Positions 48,928 through 58,117 of a stretch of 64,000 nt of DNA are shown here, piece after piece; positions within the stretch are counted from its first letter, which is position 1; each line of letters opens with the position of its first letter. Below the pieces are notes generated by a model. It was not told the DNA's origin and did no database searches. It saw only the letters and a list, made by a program, of their open reading frames with translations. The position numbers and the translations under genes are program-made. Origin of the DNA: Nocardia sputorum (lineage in GTDB: Bacteria > Actinomycetota > Actinomycetes > Mycobacteriales > Mycobacteriaceae); NCBI RefSeq assembly GCF_027924405.1, contig NZ_AP026978.1, positions 5,518,001 through 5,582,000 of the forward strand, given 5' to 3'.

Positions 48928-49529
48928 CCCGCATCGCCGTCGTCTCCGCGGGCCTGTCGCAGCCGTCGTCGACCCGGCTGCTGGCCGACCGGCTCGCCGC
49001 CGCCACCGGCACGGCACTGTCCACGCACGCCGGGGACGTGACATTCGACGTGGTGGAAGTGCGCGAGCACGCCCGCGATCTGGCCGACAACCTGCTGACC
49101 GGATTCGCGCCGGGCGGCCTGCGCGCGACGATCGACAGCGTGACCGGCGCCGACGGTCTGATCGCCGTCACGCCGATCTTCAACGCCTCCTACAGCGGCC
49201 TGTTCAAGACGTTCTTCGACGTGCTGGAACCGGAGTCGCTGGCCGGGATGCCGGTGCTGCTCGGTGCGACCGGCGGCTCGGCGCGCCATTCCCTCGCGCT
49301 GGAGCACGCCTTGCGCCCGATGTTCAGCTACCTGCGCGCGGTGGCGGCGCCCACCGCCGTCTACGCGGCGTCGGAAGACTGGGCATCCGCGACGGCAGAG
49401 GGTCTCAGCGTCCGGATCGACCGCGCGGCAACGGAATTCGCCGCCATGCTGACCAACACACCGCGCCCGCGTGCCGCTGATCCGTACGACGACCCGGTAC
49501 CGTTCGCACAGCTACTCGGCACCCACTGA
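48924..49529 (+). CDS. NADPH-dependent FMN reductase (CE1759-type)
   Basis: A 201-residue flavodoxin-fold reductase. Phosphate-binding segment AVVSAGLSQPSSTRLLADRL, FMN loop ITPIF/N-A-S-Y-S-G-L-F-K (TPIFNASYSGLFKTFFD) and VLLGATGGSARHSLALE are all characteristic. It begins in the stop of the monooxygenase gene (ATGA overlap) and is expected to reduce FMN for that enzyme. The product ends 72 bp before the YceI gene. Confidence 0.92.
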   Translation: MTRIAVVSAGLSQPSSTRLLADRLAAATGTALSTHAGDVTFDVVEVREHARDLADNLLTGFAPGGLRATIDSVTGADGLIAVTPIFNASYSGLFKTFFDVLEPESLAGMPVLLGATGGSARHSLALEHALRPMFSYLRAVAAPTAVYAASEDWASATAEGLSVRIDRAATEFAAMLTNTPRPRAADPYDDPVPFAQLLGTH

Positions 49530-49568
49530 TCTCCCCACAACCGAACCCCTTCCACACCAACACCCAAT

Positions 49569-49586
49569 TAGTTCAAATCTCAACTA
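49569..49586. promoter_or_regulatory. Imperfect inverted repeat upstream of yceI-like gene
   Basis: TAGTT-caaatctc-AACTA in an AT-rich stretch, 15 bp before the ATG. MarR-type sites look like this, but the arms are only 5 bp, so the call is weak. Confidence 0.3.
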
Positions 49587-49600
49587 TCTAGGAGATATCC

Positions 49601-50149
49601 ATGTCGACCCGAACCACCAACGCGCTGACCGCGGGCACCTGGGCCATCGACCCCGCCCACTCCACCCTCGGTTTCTCCGTACGCCACCTGATGGTCAGCA
49701 AGGTGCGCGGCCGCTTCACCGACTTCTCCGGCAAGCTGGTCATCGGCGAGGACGGCAGCGCCTCGGCCGAGGCCGAGATCCGGGTCGACTCGGTCACCAC
49801 CGACAACGAACAGCGCGACGCGCACCTGCGCACCGCCGACTTCTTCCAGGCCGAGCAGTTCCCGGTGGCCACGTTCAAGTCCACCGGTTTCCGGGTGAAC
49901 GGCGACGACTTCGTGGTGGACGGCGAATTCACCATCCGCGGCGTCACCAAGCCGGTCTCGCTGGAGGTGGAGTTCCTCGGCGTCAACCCCGGCATGGGCC
50001 AGGGGCCGGTCGCGGGCTTCGAGGCCAAGACCGTGATCAACCGCCGCGACTTCGGCATCACCATCGACATGCCGCTGCCCGACGGCGGCGCGGTGATCGG
50101 CGACAAGATCACCCTCACCCTGGAGGTCGAGGTCGGCCTGCAGTCCTGA
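49601..50149 (+). CDS. YceI-family lipid-binding protein
   Basis: A 182-residue YceI lipocalin-like protein: WAIDPAHSTLGFSVRHLMVS, TTDNEQRDAHLRTADFF, FTIRGVTKPVSLEVEF and FEAKTVINRRDFGI are the standard family blocks. No signal peptide, so it is the cytosolic form common in actinobacteria. Family members bind isoprenoid-type lipids; mycobacterial forms respond to stress. AGGAGA precedes ATG 49601. A convergent hairpin terminator follows. Confidence 0.93.
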   Translation: MSTRTTNALTAGTWAIDPAHSTLGFSVRHLMVSKVRGRFTDFSGKLVIGEDGSASAEAEIRVDSVTTDNEQRDAHLRTADFFQAEQFPVATFKSTGFRVNGDDFVVDGEFTIRGVTKPVSLEVEFLGVNPGMGQGPVAGFEAKTVINRRDFGITIDMPLPDGGAVIGDKITLTLEVEVGLQS

Positions 50150-50154
50150 GCGAT

Positions 50155-50191
50155 CCGGTCCCGTAGGAGCCGAGGGTTCCTGCGGGACCGG
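50155..50191. terminator. Convergent hairpin terminator
   Basis: CCGGTCCCG (50155-50163) pairs with CGGGACCGG (50183-50191), with an additional AGGA/TTCCT inner helix. Located between the YceI stop (50149) and the DUF72 stop (50195), it probably serves both. Confidence 0.78.
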
Positions 50192-50194
50192 CGG

Positions 50195-51034
50195 TCAGAA
50201 GAGGGTCATCGGCTCGGCCGCGGCGGGCTCGGGCAGCGGGTCGAGTTCGGGCAGCCGGGCACGGACCTCGTCGTGGAAGCGGCGGGCCAGTTCCAGCGAG
50301 CCCGCATTGTCCGGCGTGTGCAGGAACACCGTCGGCGACCGGCCTTCCCGCAGCCATCCGGCCACCGTGCCGACCCACGGCTGCCAGCCCTCGACGGTCC
50401 GCCGGACGTCGTCGCGGCCGTGGTATCGCACGATGGGGTATTCGGTCAGCGCGCGCATCCTGCGCCGCACCCGGGGCTTCTTCGCCGCCGCCTCCTGTTC
50501 CGCCGCGCTGGTGGGCGGACCGTCGAAAAGAACGGTGGTGTCGAAGGGGACCCATTCGGCTTCTACCCTCGACAGCACGTATTCCAAGCTGCGCGCCGCC
50601 TGCTCGTCGGCGAAGAACGCGGGATGCCGGACCTCGACGGCGATCCGGTGGGCGCGCGGCGCCTGCCGCAGGAACCCGGCCAGCGCACCGAGATCGGTGG
50701 GTCCGAACGAGCCGGGCAACTGCACCCACAGCGCGTGGACGCGTTCCCCGAGCGGCTCCATCGCGGCGAGAAAAGCTCGCAGTTCCTCCTCCGCGCCGGT
50801 CAGCCTGCGTTCGTGGGTGATCGGCCTGGGCAGCTTGAGCACGAACCGGAACGCGGGATCGCATTGCGCCGCCCACGATTCCACCGTGCGCCGCGACGGC
50901 GTCGCGTAGAACGTCGTGTTGCCTTCGACCGCGTTGCACCACGTGGCGTACCAGCGCAGCCGCTCCCCCGGCGGGAGCTGCCGTTCCTGCCAAGCCGCGT
51001 GCGTCCACATCGCACATCCCACGTGAAGCCGCAT
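50195..51034 (-). CDS. DUF72 family protein (TIM barrel)
   Basis: A 279-residue DUF72 protein. The family pattern is clear: VGCAMWTHAAWQERQLPPGE, NAVEGNTTFYATPSRRTVESW, FRFVLKLPRPITHER, ALWVQLPGSFGPT, IAVEVRHPAFF, and VRYHGRD with VFLHTPDNAGSLELARRF near the end. DUF72 proteins form a TIM barrel and may bind nucleic acid or metal; function is unknown. It is monocistronic; ATG 51034. It is next to, but not part of, the glycerol genes. Confidence 0.88.
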   Translation of the reverse strand: MRLHVGCAMWTHAAWQERQLPPGERLRWYATWCNAVEGNTTFYATPSRRTVESWAAQCDPAFRFVLKLPRPITHERRLTGAEEELRAFLAAMEPLGERVHALWVQLPGSFGPTDLGALAGFLRQAPRAHRIAVEVRHPAFFADEQAARSLEYVLSRVEAEWVPFDTTVLFDGPPTSAAEQEAAAKKPRVRRRMRALTEYPIVRYHGRDDVRRTVEGWQPWVGTVAGWLREGRSPTVFLHTPDNAGSLELARRFHDEVRARLPELDPLPEPAAAEPMTLF

Positions 51035-51097
51035 ACTTCCGACGCTAACCCACCCTCCCGACACGACTGTCCGGCGGCACGTGCCCGCCACCCGGGC

Positions 51098-52615
51098 TCA
51101 CCGGCGCGCCCGTTTCCGCGACCGAACCCAGCCGAAGGTCAGCTCGACGGCGCGCTTCCAGTTGTCGTACTCGTCCTCTCGCAGCTCGGGATCCATCCGC
51201 GGAACCCATTGCGCCGCAAGGCGCCAATTGTTCCGCAGCCCCTCGAGATCGGGCCAGTAACCCACGGCGAGGCCCGCGGCGTACGCGGCGCCGAGCGAGA
51301 CCGTCTCGGCGACGAACGGACGCGACACCGGAACGTCCAGCACATCGGCCACGATCTGCATCAGCAGGTTGTTCGAGGTCATCCCGCCGTCCACGCGCAG
51401 GGCCGCGGTGCGGAGGCCGGAGTCGGCGTTCATCGCCTCCACCACGTCGCGGGTCTGCCAGGCGGTGGCCTCCAGCACGGCGCGGGCGATGTGGCCCTTG
51501 GTGACGTAGGAGGTGAGCCCGGCGATGAGCCCGCGCGCGTCGCTGCGCCAATGCGGCGCGTACAGGCCGGAGAACGCGGGCACCACGTAACAGCCGCCGT
51601 TGTCTTCCACCGTGCGCGCGAGGGTTTCGATCTCCGGCGCGCTGGTGACCAGCCCGATGTTGTCGCGTACCCACTGCACGAGCGAGCCGGTGACCGCGAT
51701 CGGGCCCTCCAGCGCGTAGACCGGCTCCGGGCCGATCTGGTAGCCGATCGTGGTGAGCAGACCGTGCTCGGAGCGCACCAGCTCGCGTCCGGTGTTCATC
51801 ATGAGGAAGCCGCCGGTGCCGTAGGTGCACTTGGTCTCCCCGCGCGCGAAACAGGTCTGGCCGAACAACGCCGCGTGCTGGTCGCCGAGCGCGGCGGCGA
51901 TCGGGATGCCGGGCACCACCCGGCGCGTGCTGCCGTAGGACGCGGTCGACCGCTGGATCCGCGGCAGCATACGGGCGGGGATGCCGAAGAACTCCAGCAG
52001 TTCGGCGTCCCAGGTGAGGGTGCGCAAGTTCAGCAACAGAGTGCGGCTTGCGTTGGTGACGTCGGTGAAATGCAGCCCGCCGTCGGGGCCTCCGGTGAGG
52101 TTCCAGATCAGCCAGGTCTCCATGGTGCCGAACAGCACCTCGCCCCGCTCCGCGCGGTCGCGCAGACCGGGCACCGAGTCCAGCATCCAGCGCAACCGCG
52201 GCGCGGCGAAATAGCTGGCCAGCGGCAGGCCGCACAGCTCACGAATGCGGCCGGAGCCCGGCGCGCTCTCCAGTTCCCGGACCAGTTCCTCGGTCCGGAC
52301 GTCCTGCCAGACGATCGCGCGGCCGATCGGCGTGCCGGTGCGGCGGTCCCACACCACGGTGGTCTCGCGCTGGTTCGCGATGCCGAGCGCGGCGATGCGG
52401 TCGGCGGTCACGCCGGAATCCCGCAGCGCCTGCGGGACGATGCGCTCGACATTGCGCCAGATCTCCAGCGCGTCCTGTTCGGCCCATCCCGGCCGCGGAT
52501 AGTGCTGCCGGTGCGGGCGCTGGGCGACACCGACGAGCCGGGCGCGCTGGTCGAACAGGATGCACCGCGTCGAGGTGGTGCCCTGGTCGATGGCCAGCAC
52601 GTAACGCTGCTTCAT
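51098..52615 (-). CDS. glpK: Glycerol kinase (copy beside the IclR regulator)
   Basis: A 505-residue FGGY kinase that makes glycerol-3-phosphate. Motifs: [56 protein letters not shown] [56 protein letters not shown], and [17 protein letters not shown]. All catalytic residues are kept. It lies 48 bp downstream of the IclR/GylR gene on the same strand and is probably its co-transcribed partner. A second kinase (54533-56053) of similar length lies in the glpF-glpD operon. Confidence 0.95.
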   Translation of the reverse strand: MKQRYVLAIDQGTTSTRCILFDQRARLVGVAQRPHRQHYPRPGWAEQDALEIWRNVERIVPQALRDSGVTADRIAALGIANQRETTVVWDRRTGTPIGRAIVWQDVRTEELVRELESAPGSGRIRELCGLPLASYFAAPRLRWMLDSVPGLRDRAERGEVLFGTMETWLIWNLTGGPDGGLHFTDVTNASRTLLLNLRTLTWDAELLEFFGIPARMLPRIQRSTASYGSTRRVVPGIPIAAALGDQHAALFGQTCFARGETKCTYGTGGFLMMNTGRELVRSEHGLLTTIGYQIGPEPVYALEGPIAVTGSLVQWVRDNIGLVTSAPEIETLARTVEDNGGCYVVPAFSGLYAPHWRSDARGLIAGLTSYVTKGHIARAVLEATAWQTRDVVEAMNADSGLRTAALRVDGGMTSNNLLMQIVADVLDVPVSRPFVAETVSLGAAYAAGLAVGYWPDLEGLRNNWRLAAQWVPRMDPELREDEYDNWKRAVELTFGWVRSRKRARR

Positions 52616-52663
52616 GCTCGGCTGCTCCTGCTCGACATCGGCTGGTCACCGGCGGGGCGAAAG

Positions 52664-53428
52664 TCAGTGCCCCGCACCGAGATCACGCGACACCGCCCGT
52701 GCGGCGTCGAGCACCTGGCCGACCAGCGCGGGCCGGTGCCGCAACTGGGCGTCGCAGAGCCGGTCCACCGCGCCGGTGATGCCGATGGCGCCGACCACGA
52801 GTCCACCGGGCGCCCGGATCGGCGCGGCGATCCCCGCCTCGCCCGTGCGGAATTCCTCGGTATCGCCCGCCCAGCCGGCCTGCCGCACGCCGCCCAGCGC
52901 CCGGGCGAGCGCGGTGCGGTCGACGAGGGTCCGGTGGGTGAGTGGGGCGAGCTCGGCGCGGCGCATCGTGGCGGCCAGGTCGGCGTCGTAGGCGAGCAGG
53001 ACCTTGCCCAGCGCGGTGGCGTGCGGCGGCAGCAGTTCGCCGAGTTCGAGCGCCTGCTGGGTGTTGTCCGGCCGGAACACGTGATGCACCACGACCACCG
53101 CTCCGTCCATCGGCGCGCCGATCCGCACCGACTCGCCTGTGCGCGCCGCCAGCGCGTCGGCCCAATTGATCGCGCGCGAACGCAACTCGTTCGCGTCGAG
53201 GTAGCTGGTGCCCAGGTGCAGCAGCGCCGCACCGAGTTGGTACTTGCCGGTGGCCGGGTCCTGTTCGACGAAGCCGACGCCCTGGAGAGTGCGCAGGATG
53301 CCGTGCGCGGTCGGCTTGGGCAGGTCGAGCGCGCCCGCGATGTCGCCGACGCCGAGCCGCCCGGAACCACGGGCCAGCAGCCGCAGCACGGCCGCCGCCC
53401 GCTCGATCGATTGGATCGCACCCGGCAT
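52664..53428 (-). CDS. gylR: IclR-family regulator, GylR-like
   Basis: An IclR regulator of about 254 residues. HTH GVGDIAGALDLPKPTAHGIL; effector domain with SVRIGAPMDGAVVVVHHV, LPPHATALGKVLLAY and GIAAPIRAPGGLVVGAIGITG. I begin it at ATG 53428 (MPGAIQSIERAAA). The upstream ATG at 53461 lies inside a perfect TTCGACA palindrome that must be the operator, which argues against it. GylR controls glycerol genes in streptomycetes, and the gene order (regulator divergent from facilitator-kinase-dehydrogenase) is the same here. Glycerol or glycerol-3-phosphate is the expected inducer. Confidence 0.85.
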   Translation of the reverse strand: MPGAIQSIERAAAVLRLLARGSGRLGVGDIAGALDLPKPTAHGILRTLQGVGFVEQDPATGKYQLGAALLHLGTSYLDANELRSRAINWADALAARTGESVRIGAPMDGAVVVVHHVFRPDNTQQALELGELLPPHATALGKVLLAYDADLAATMRRAELAPLTHRTLVDRTALARALGGVRQAGWAGDTEEFRTGEAGIAAPIRAPGGLVVGAIGITGAVDRLCDAQLRHRPALVGQVLDAARAVSRDLGAGH

Positions 53429-53453
53429 GTCGGAAAACCTACTCGCGTCGTGA

Positions 53454-53468
53454 TTCGACATTGTCGAA
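53454..53468. promoter_or_regulatory. GylR-type operator 1
   Basis: TTCGACA-T-TGTCGAA, perfect 15-bp palindrome followed by CGG, just upstream of the IclR start. Identical to the copy at 53579. Confidence 0.72.
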
Positions 53469-53578
53469 CGGTTGGTAATACCCGGGCAACATCAGTGAAA
53501 CCGGGTGTGAGCTGCGCCATACATCCTCCTCGCGCGTCGGACGGTAGTGGCGCCGCCTTCCGGCAACCAGTCGAGGCG

Positions 53579-53593
53579 TTCGACATTGTCGAA
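53579..53593. promoter_or_regulatory. GylR-type operator 2
   Basis: TTCGACA-T-TGTCGAA followed by CGG, the same 18 bp as operator 1 and exactly 125 bp away, positioned about 92 bp before the glpF start. The pair would let one regulator control both divergent transcripts. Confidence 0.72.
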
Positions 53594-53684
53594 CGGCAGC
53601 GGTATCCGGCTCGCTCGTCCCGCCGTAACTTCCGTTGCACGCACGATCGCGTCCGCGACGTGCGGGGCGAACGGAGGCTCAACG

Positions 53685-54494
53685 ATGAACTTCGGCTCGA
53701 TCTTCCTCAGCGAAGCGCTCGGCACAGGCGTGCTGGTGCTGCTCGGGGTCGGTGTGGTCGCGAACGTATTGCTGGCGAAGTCCAAAGGGTTGGACGGCGG
53801 CTGGCTGCTGATCAACGTGGGATGGGGGTTCGCCGTGCTGGCCGGCGTTTACGTCGCCTACAAGACCGGCGGCCATCTGAACCCCGCGGTCACCGTCGGC
53901 ATCCTGTTCAGCGGCGCCGACGAGTTCGCCCCCGGCATCGCGGTCTCCGGCTCCGCGACACTCGCGTATCTGAGCGGCCAATTCGCCGGCGCGTTCCTCG
54001 GCGCGACCGTCGCCTACCTGGCCTACAAGCGCCACTTCGACGCCGAGACCGACGAGGAGAAGAAGCTCGCGGTATTCGCCACCGGCCCCGCGATCCGCGC
54101 CCTGCGCTGGAACTTCGTCACCGAAGTGATCGGCACGTTCACCCTCGTCCTGGTGATCCTCACCTTCGGCCACACGCCGAGCGGGCTCGGCCCGGCCGCC
54201 GCCGCGCTGTTGGTCGTCGGCATCGGCGCCTCGCTGGGCGGTCCGACCGGCTACGCCATCAACCCCGCTCGCGATCTCGGCCCCCGCATCGCGCACGCCC
54301 TGCTGCCGGTGAGCAAATCCGTCCCCGCCGACGCGGTCCTGGTCCCGGTGGGCGCGGGCGCTCCCGCACCGGCCGGATCGCCCGACGCCGCGCCGCGCGG
54401 CAAGGACTCCGACTGGGGTTACGCCTGGGTGCCGGTACTCGGTCCGCTGCTCGGCGGCGCGCTGGCCGGGCTCGCCGCACAGTTCCTGTTCTGA
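53685..54494 (+). CDS. glpF: Glycerol facilitator (MIP family)
   Basis: A 269-residue aquaglyceroporin with six helices and two half-helices. NPA motifs HLNPAVTVG (Asn66) and YAINPARDLGPR (about 193); the Asp after the second NPA (NPARD) is the hallmark of glycerol-conducting members. GGAGG seven bases before ATG 53685. First gene of the glpF-glpK-glpD operon. A glycine/Pro/Ala-rich C-terminal insert (PVGAGAPAPAGSPDAAPRG) before the last helix is longer than in E. coli GlpF. Confidence 0.95.
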   Translation: MNFGSIFLSEALGTGVLVLLGVGVVANVLLAKSKGLDGGWLLINVGWGFAVLAGVYVAYKTGGHLNPAVTVGILFSGADEFAPGIAVSGSATLAYLSGQFAGAFLGATVAYLAYKRHFDAETDEEKKLAVFATGPAIRALRWNFVTEVIGTFTLVLVILTFGHTPSGLGPAAAALLVVGIGASLGGPTGYAINPARDLGPRIAHALLPVSKSVPADAVLVPVGAGAPAPAGSPDAAPRGKDSDWGYAWVPVLGPLLGGALAGLAAQFLF

Positions 54495-54532
54495 ATCCTT
54501 CTCTCCCGCAGTAGTTTCCCGAAAGGACCGCG

Positions 54533-56053
54533 ATGAGCCAGTACGTCGGCGCCATCGACCAGGGCACCACGAGCACTCGCTTCATGGTGTTCGACCACGG
54601 TGGCAACGAGGTCGCCCGCCACCAGCTCGAGCACGAGCAGATCCTGCCGCGCCCCGGCTGGGTGGAGCACAATCCGACCGAGATCTGGGAGCGCACCCGC
54701 GCGGTCATCCAGACCACCCTGACCAAGGCCGATCTCGTCGCGAGCGACCTGGCCGCGGTCGGCGTCACCAACCAGCGGGAGACCACGGTGGTGTGGAACC
54801 GCAAGACCGGGCGGCCGTACTGCAACGCGATCGTCTGGCAGGACACCCGCACCGATCGCATCGCCGCCGAACTGGAACGGGCCGGCCACGGCGACACCAT
54901 CCGGCGCAAGGCGGGCCTGCCGCCCGCCACCTACTTCTCCGGCGGCAAGCTGCGCTGGATCCTGGACAACGTCCCGGGGGTGGCCGAGGACGCCGAACGC
55001 GGCGACGCGCTGTTCGGCACCACCGACACCTGGCTGCTGTGGCAGCTGACCGGCGGCGTGGACGGCGGCGTGCACGTCACCGACCCGACCAACGCCAGCC
55101 GCACGATGCTGATGGACCTGGAGACCCTGGACTGGGACGACGAACTGCTGTCGGTGTTCGGCGTGCCGCGTGCGATGCTGCCCACGATCGCGCCCTCGGC
55201 CAACCCGGACCTGTTCGGCACCACCCGGGCCGACGGACCGTTCGGCGGCGTCGTGCCGCTGGCCGGTGTGCTCGGCGACCAGCAGGCCGCCACGGTCGGA
55301 CAGGTCTGCTTCCGTCCCGGCGAGGCCAAGAACACCTACGGCACCGGCAACTTCCTGCTGCTCAACACCGGCACCGAGATCGTGCGCTCCCAGCACGGCC
55401 TGCTGACCACGGTGGCCTACCAGTTCGGCGCGCAGAAGCCGGTGTACGCGCTGGAAGGCTCGATCGCGGTGACCGGCTCGGCGGTGCAGTGGCTGCGCGA
55501 CCAGCTGGGCATCATCTCCGGCGCGGCGCAGAGCGAATCGCTGGCCCGGCAGGCCGAGGACAACGGCGGGGTGTATTTCGTGCCCGCGTTCTCCGGCTTG
55601 TTCGCGCCGTACTGGCGCTCGGACGCGCGGGGCGCGATCGTCGGCCTGTCCCGCTACAGCACCAACGCCCATCTGGCGCGGGCGACGCTGGAATCGATCT
55701 GCTACCAGACCCGCGACGTGGTCGAGGCGATGCAGGCCGACTCCGGCGTCCAGCTGGACGTGCTGCGGGTGGACGGCGGCGTCACCGCCAACGAGCTGTG
55801 CATGCAGTTGCAGGCCGATTTCCTCGGCGTGCCGGTGTCGCGCCCGGTGGTCGCCGAGACCACCGCGCTCGGCGCCGCCTACGCGGCCGGGCTGGCGGTC
55901 GGCTTCTGGAACGACACCGACGAGCTGGAACAGAACTGGAACGAAGCCAAGCGCTGGAACCCGACCTGGTCGGCGGAGCAGCGCGAGCGTGGCTACGCGC
56001 GCTGGAAGAAGGCCGTCGCCCGCACCCTGGACTGGATCGACGTCGACGAATGA
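54533..56053 (+). CDS. glpK: Glycerol kinase (glpF-glpD operon copy)
   Basis: A 506-residue FGGY glycerol kinase. Motifs: [102 protein letters not shown] and [24 protein letters not shown] precedes ATG 54533. Between glpF and glpD in a compact operon; the primary catabolic kinase by position. It differs clearly from the kinase at 51098. Confidence 0.96.
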   Translation: MSQYVGAIDQGTTSTRFMVFDHGGNEVARHQLEHEQILPRPGWVEHNPTEIWERTRAVIQTTLTKADLVASDLAAVGVTNQRETTVVWNRKTGRPYCNAIVWQDTRTDRIAAELERAGHGDTIRRKAGLPPATYFSGGKLRWILDNVPGVAEDAERGDALFGTTDTWLLWQLTGGVDGGVHVTDPTNASRTMLMDLETLDWDDELLSVFGVPRAMLPTIAPSANPDLFGTTRADGPFGGVVPLAGVLGDQQAATVGQVCFRPGEAKNTYGTGNFLLLNTGTEIVRSQHGLLTTVAYQFGAQKPVYALEGSIAVTGSAVQWLRDQLGIISGAAQSESLARQAEDNGGVYFVPAFSGLFAPYWRSDARGAIVGLSRYSTNAHLARATLESICYQTRDVVEAMQADSGVQLDVLRVDGGVTANELCMQLQADFLGVPVSRPVVAETTALGAAYAAGLAVGFWNDTDELEQNWNEAKRWNPTWSAEQRERGYARWKKAVARTLDWIDVDE

Positions 56054-56105
56054 GGGGCGACGCCATCCTCCCCGAATAACCCCGAAAACAAGGAGAGATA
56101 CCGCT

Positions 56106-57785
56106 GTGTCCGCACGATTGGACGCCAAGTACCGCGCCCGCGCGGTGAACGCACTCGGCGACACCGAGATCGACGTACTCGTCATCGGCGGCGGCGTGGT
56201 CGGCGCGGGCGCCGCCCTCGACGCCGCCTCCCGCGGCCTGACCGTGACCCTGGTGGAGGCCAGGGACTTCGCGGCGGGCACCTCCAGCCGCTCCAGCAAG
56301 CTCATCCACGGTGGGCTGCGCTACCTGGAGCAGCTGGACTTCTGGCTGGTCCGGGAGGCGCTGAAGGAACGCGGCCTGCTGCTGCACCGGCTGGCCCCGC
56401 ACCTGGTGCGGCCCGTGTCGTTCCTGCTGCCCTTGCGGCACCGCGTCTGGGAGCGCGCCTACATCGGCGCGGGGGTCGCCCTGTACGACACCATCGGCGG
56501 CGCCCGCGCGCTGCCGATGCACCGGCACCTGTCGCGCACCCGCGCGCTGGAACTCGCGCCCGCGCTGCGCGAGGACGCGCTCACCGGCGCGATCCGGTAC
56601 TTCGACGCGCAGGTCGACGACGCCAGGCACACGATGATGATCGCGCGCACGGCCGCGCAGCACGGCGCGACCGTGCTCACCCGCACCAAGGTGACGGCGC
56701 TGCTGCGCGACGGTGAACGCGTCGTCGGCGCGGAGGTCATCGACCGGGAGACCGGCCGGGTGCACACCGTCCGCGCGCGCCGGGTGATCAGCGCCACCGG
56801 AGTGTGGACCGACGAGATGAACCGGATGACCGGCGTCGATTTCCCCTTCCACGTCCGGATGTCCAAGGGCGTGCACATCCTGGTGCCGCGCCATCGCCTG
56901 CACCTGGACACCGGCCTGATCATGCGCACCGAGAAGAGCGTGCTGTTCGTCATCCCGTGGCACCGGCACTGGATCATCGGCACCACCGACACGGACTGGT
57001 CGCTGGACAAGGACCATCCGGCGGCCAGCGACGCCGACGTGCGGTACCTGCTCGACCACGTCAACCGGGTGCTGCGCGAACCGCTCACCCGCGACGACGT
57101 CGTCGGGACCTACGCGGGGCTGCGGCCGCTGCTGTCCGGAGCGTCGGCCGACACCGCGACGCTCTCGCGGGAGCACGCGGTGGCCGAACCGGCGCCCGGC
57201 CTGTTCGTGATCGCGGGCGGCAAGTACACCACCTACCGGGTGATGGCCGCCGACGTCGTGGACGCGGCGGTGGCGGGGTTCGGCCGCGCGGTCGCCCCGT
57301 CGGTGACCGAGCACCTGCCGATCCTCGGCGCGGTGGGCTACCAGGAACTCGCCGCCGACCTGGACAGCCTCGCCCAGCGCGCGGGTCTGCCGCGGGCGAC
57401 GGTCGAGCGTCTGCTCGGCCGGTACGGTTCGGCGATCACCGACCTGTTCGACCTGATCGCCCGCGAGCCCGCGTTGGGCGACCCGCTCACCGGCGCACCC
57501 GAGTACCTGGGCGCGGAGGCGGTGTACGCGGTGACGCACGAGGGCGCTCTGCACTTGGACGACGTGCTCACCCGCCGCACCCGGGTCTCCATCGAAGCGC
57601 CCGACCGCGGTCTGGCCGCCGCGGCCGAGGTGGCCTGGCTGATCGGCGCGCACCTCGAGTGGGACGCCGAGACCACCGAGCGCGAGATCGCCCGCTACCG
57701 CGAGCGGGTGCACGCGGAACTGGCCGCCAATCAGGCGGCCGACGACGAGTCCGCGAACGCGGCCCGCCTGGTCACGGTCGCCTGA
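56106..57785 (+). CDS. glpD: Glycerol-3-phosphate dehydrogenase, FAD-dependent
   Basis: A 559-residue respiratory dehydrogenase oxidising glycerol-3-phosphate to dihydroxyacetone phosphate. FAD-binding VLVIGGGVVGAGAALDAASRG near the start, then SSRSSKLIHGGLRYLEQLDF, DALTGAIRYFDAQVDDARH, GTTDTDWSLDKDHPAAS, YAGLRPLLS and GGKYTTYRVMAADVVDAA. AAGGAGAG precedes GTG 56106. Last gene of the operon; a hairpin terminator follows at 57794. Peripheral membrane association is expected, with electrons passing to menaquinone. Confidence 0.96.
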   Translation: MSARLDAKYRARAVNALGDTEIDVLVIGGGVVGAGAALDAASRGLTVTLVEARDFAAGTSSRSSKLIHGGLRYLEQLDFWLVREALKERGLLLHRLAPHLVRPVSFLLPLRHRVWERAYIGAGVALYDTIGGARALPMHRHLSRTRALELAPALREDALTGAIRYFDAQVDDARHTMMIARTAAQHGATVLTRTKVTALLRDGERVVGAEVIDRETGRVHTVRARRVISATGVWTDEMNRMTGVDFPFHVRMSKGVHILVPRHRLHLDTGLIMRTEKSVLFVIPWHRHWIIGTTDTDWSLDKDHPAASDADVRYLLDHVNRVLREPLTRDDVVGTYAGLRPLLSGASADTATLSREHAVAEPAPGLFVIAGGKYTTYRVMAADVVDAAVAGFGRAVAPSVTEHLPILGAVGYQELAADLDSLAQRAGLPRATVERLLGRYGSAITDLFDLIAREPALGDPLTGAPEYLGAEAVYAVTHEGALHLDDVLTRRTRVSIEAPDRGLAAAAEVAWLIGAHLEWDAETTEREIARYRERVHAELAANQAADDESANAARLVTVA

Positions 57786-57793
57786 GCCCGGTT

Positions 57794-57827
57794 CGTGGCA
57801 CGGTTCCCGGCGCGGATCCGTGCCACG
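57794..57827. terminator. Hairpin terminator after glpD
   Basis: CGTGGCACGG (57794-57803) pairs perfectly with CCGTGCCACG (57818-57827). It lies 9 bp after the glpD stop and 8 bp before the stop of the small minus-strand gene, so it may act in both directions. Confidence 0.78.
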
Positions 57828-57834
57828 CCCGTGC

Positions 57835-57999
57835 TCACTGATCCATGCCGCTGTGCCCGCTCGGTGTCGACTCGTCGGTCTCGACGTCCGCGCCGGCCGG
57901 GTGTTCGTCAGCGTGCGTCGGCTTGGTGTGCTCGTCGGCGAAATCCGCGTCCTGCTGCATCGACTCCGCCGTCGTCGGATCGACATTCGGTGTGCTCAT
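57835..57999 (-). CDS. Small acidic protein, 54 aa
   Basis: The frame from ATG 57999 encodes MSTPNVDPTTAESMQQDADF followed by a Asp/Glu/His/Thr-rich tail without hydrophobic core, so it is probably disordered. Similar small acidic proteins are common in Nocardia. The ribosome site is weak and function unknown. It is convergent with glpD, separated by the hairpin at 57794-57827. Confidence 0.55.
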   Translation of the reverse strand: MSTPNVDPTTAESMQQDADFADEHTKPTHADEHPAGADVETDESTPSGHSGMDQ

Positions 58000-58117
58000 A
58001 ACCCGCGCGTACCCAGCCCTGCCGCCCTGACGCACACCGGGCAGCCGGCCCGGCGAGGCGCCTCGCCGGGCGTGGCGGGTTGACCTCGAGCGCGGTTGAG
58101 GATGGACCATGGTCTGC

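Noticed and set aside
45775-49044. A 1,089-codon open frame on the minus strand
   Set aside because: Only its last 174 codons (the Rv3235-like protein) are real. The rest is antisense to the esterase, the flavin monooxygenase and its reductase.
50273-54514. A 1,413-codon open frame on the plus strand
   Set aside because: It is antisense to DUF72, glycerol kinase and IclR genes and in the wrong frame over glpF. Its translation is Arg/His/Gln-rich with no domain. Such long shadow frames are expected at this GC content.
54419-57986. Long minus-strand frames across glpK and glpD
   Set aside because: Antisense to two well-supported enzymes; composition is typical of the complement of coding DNA.
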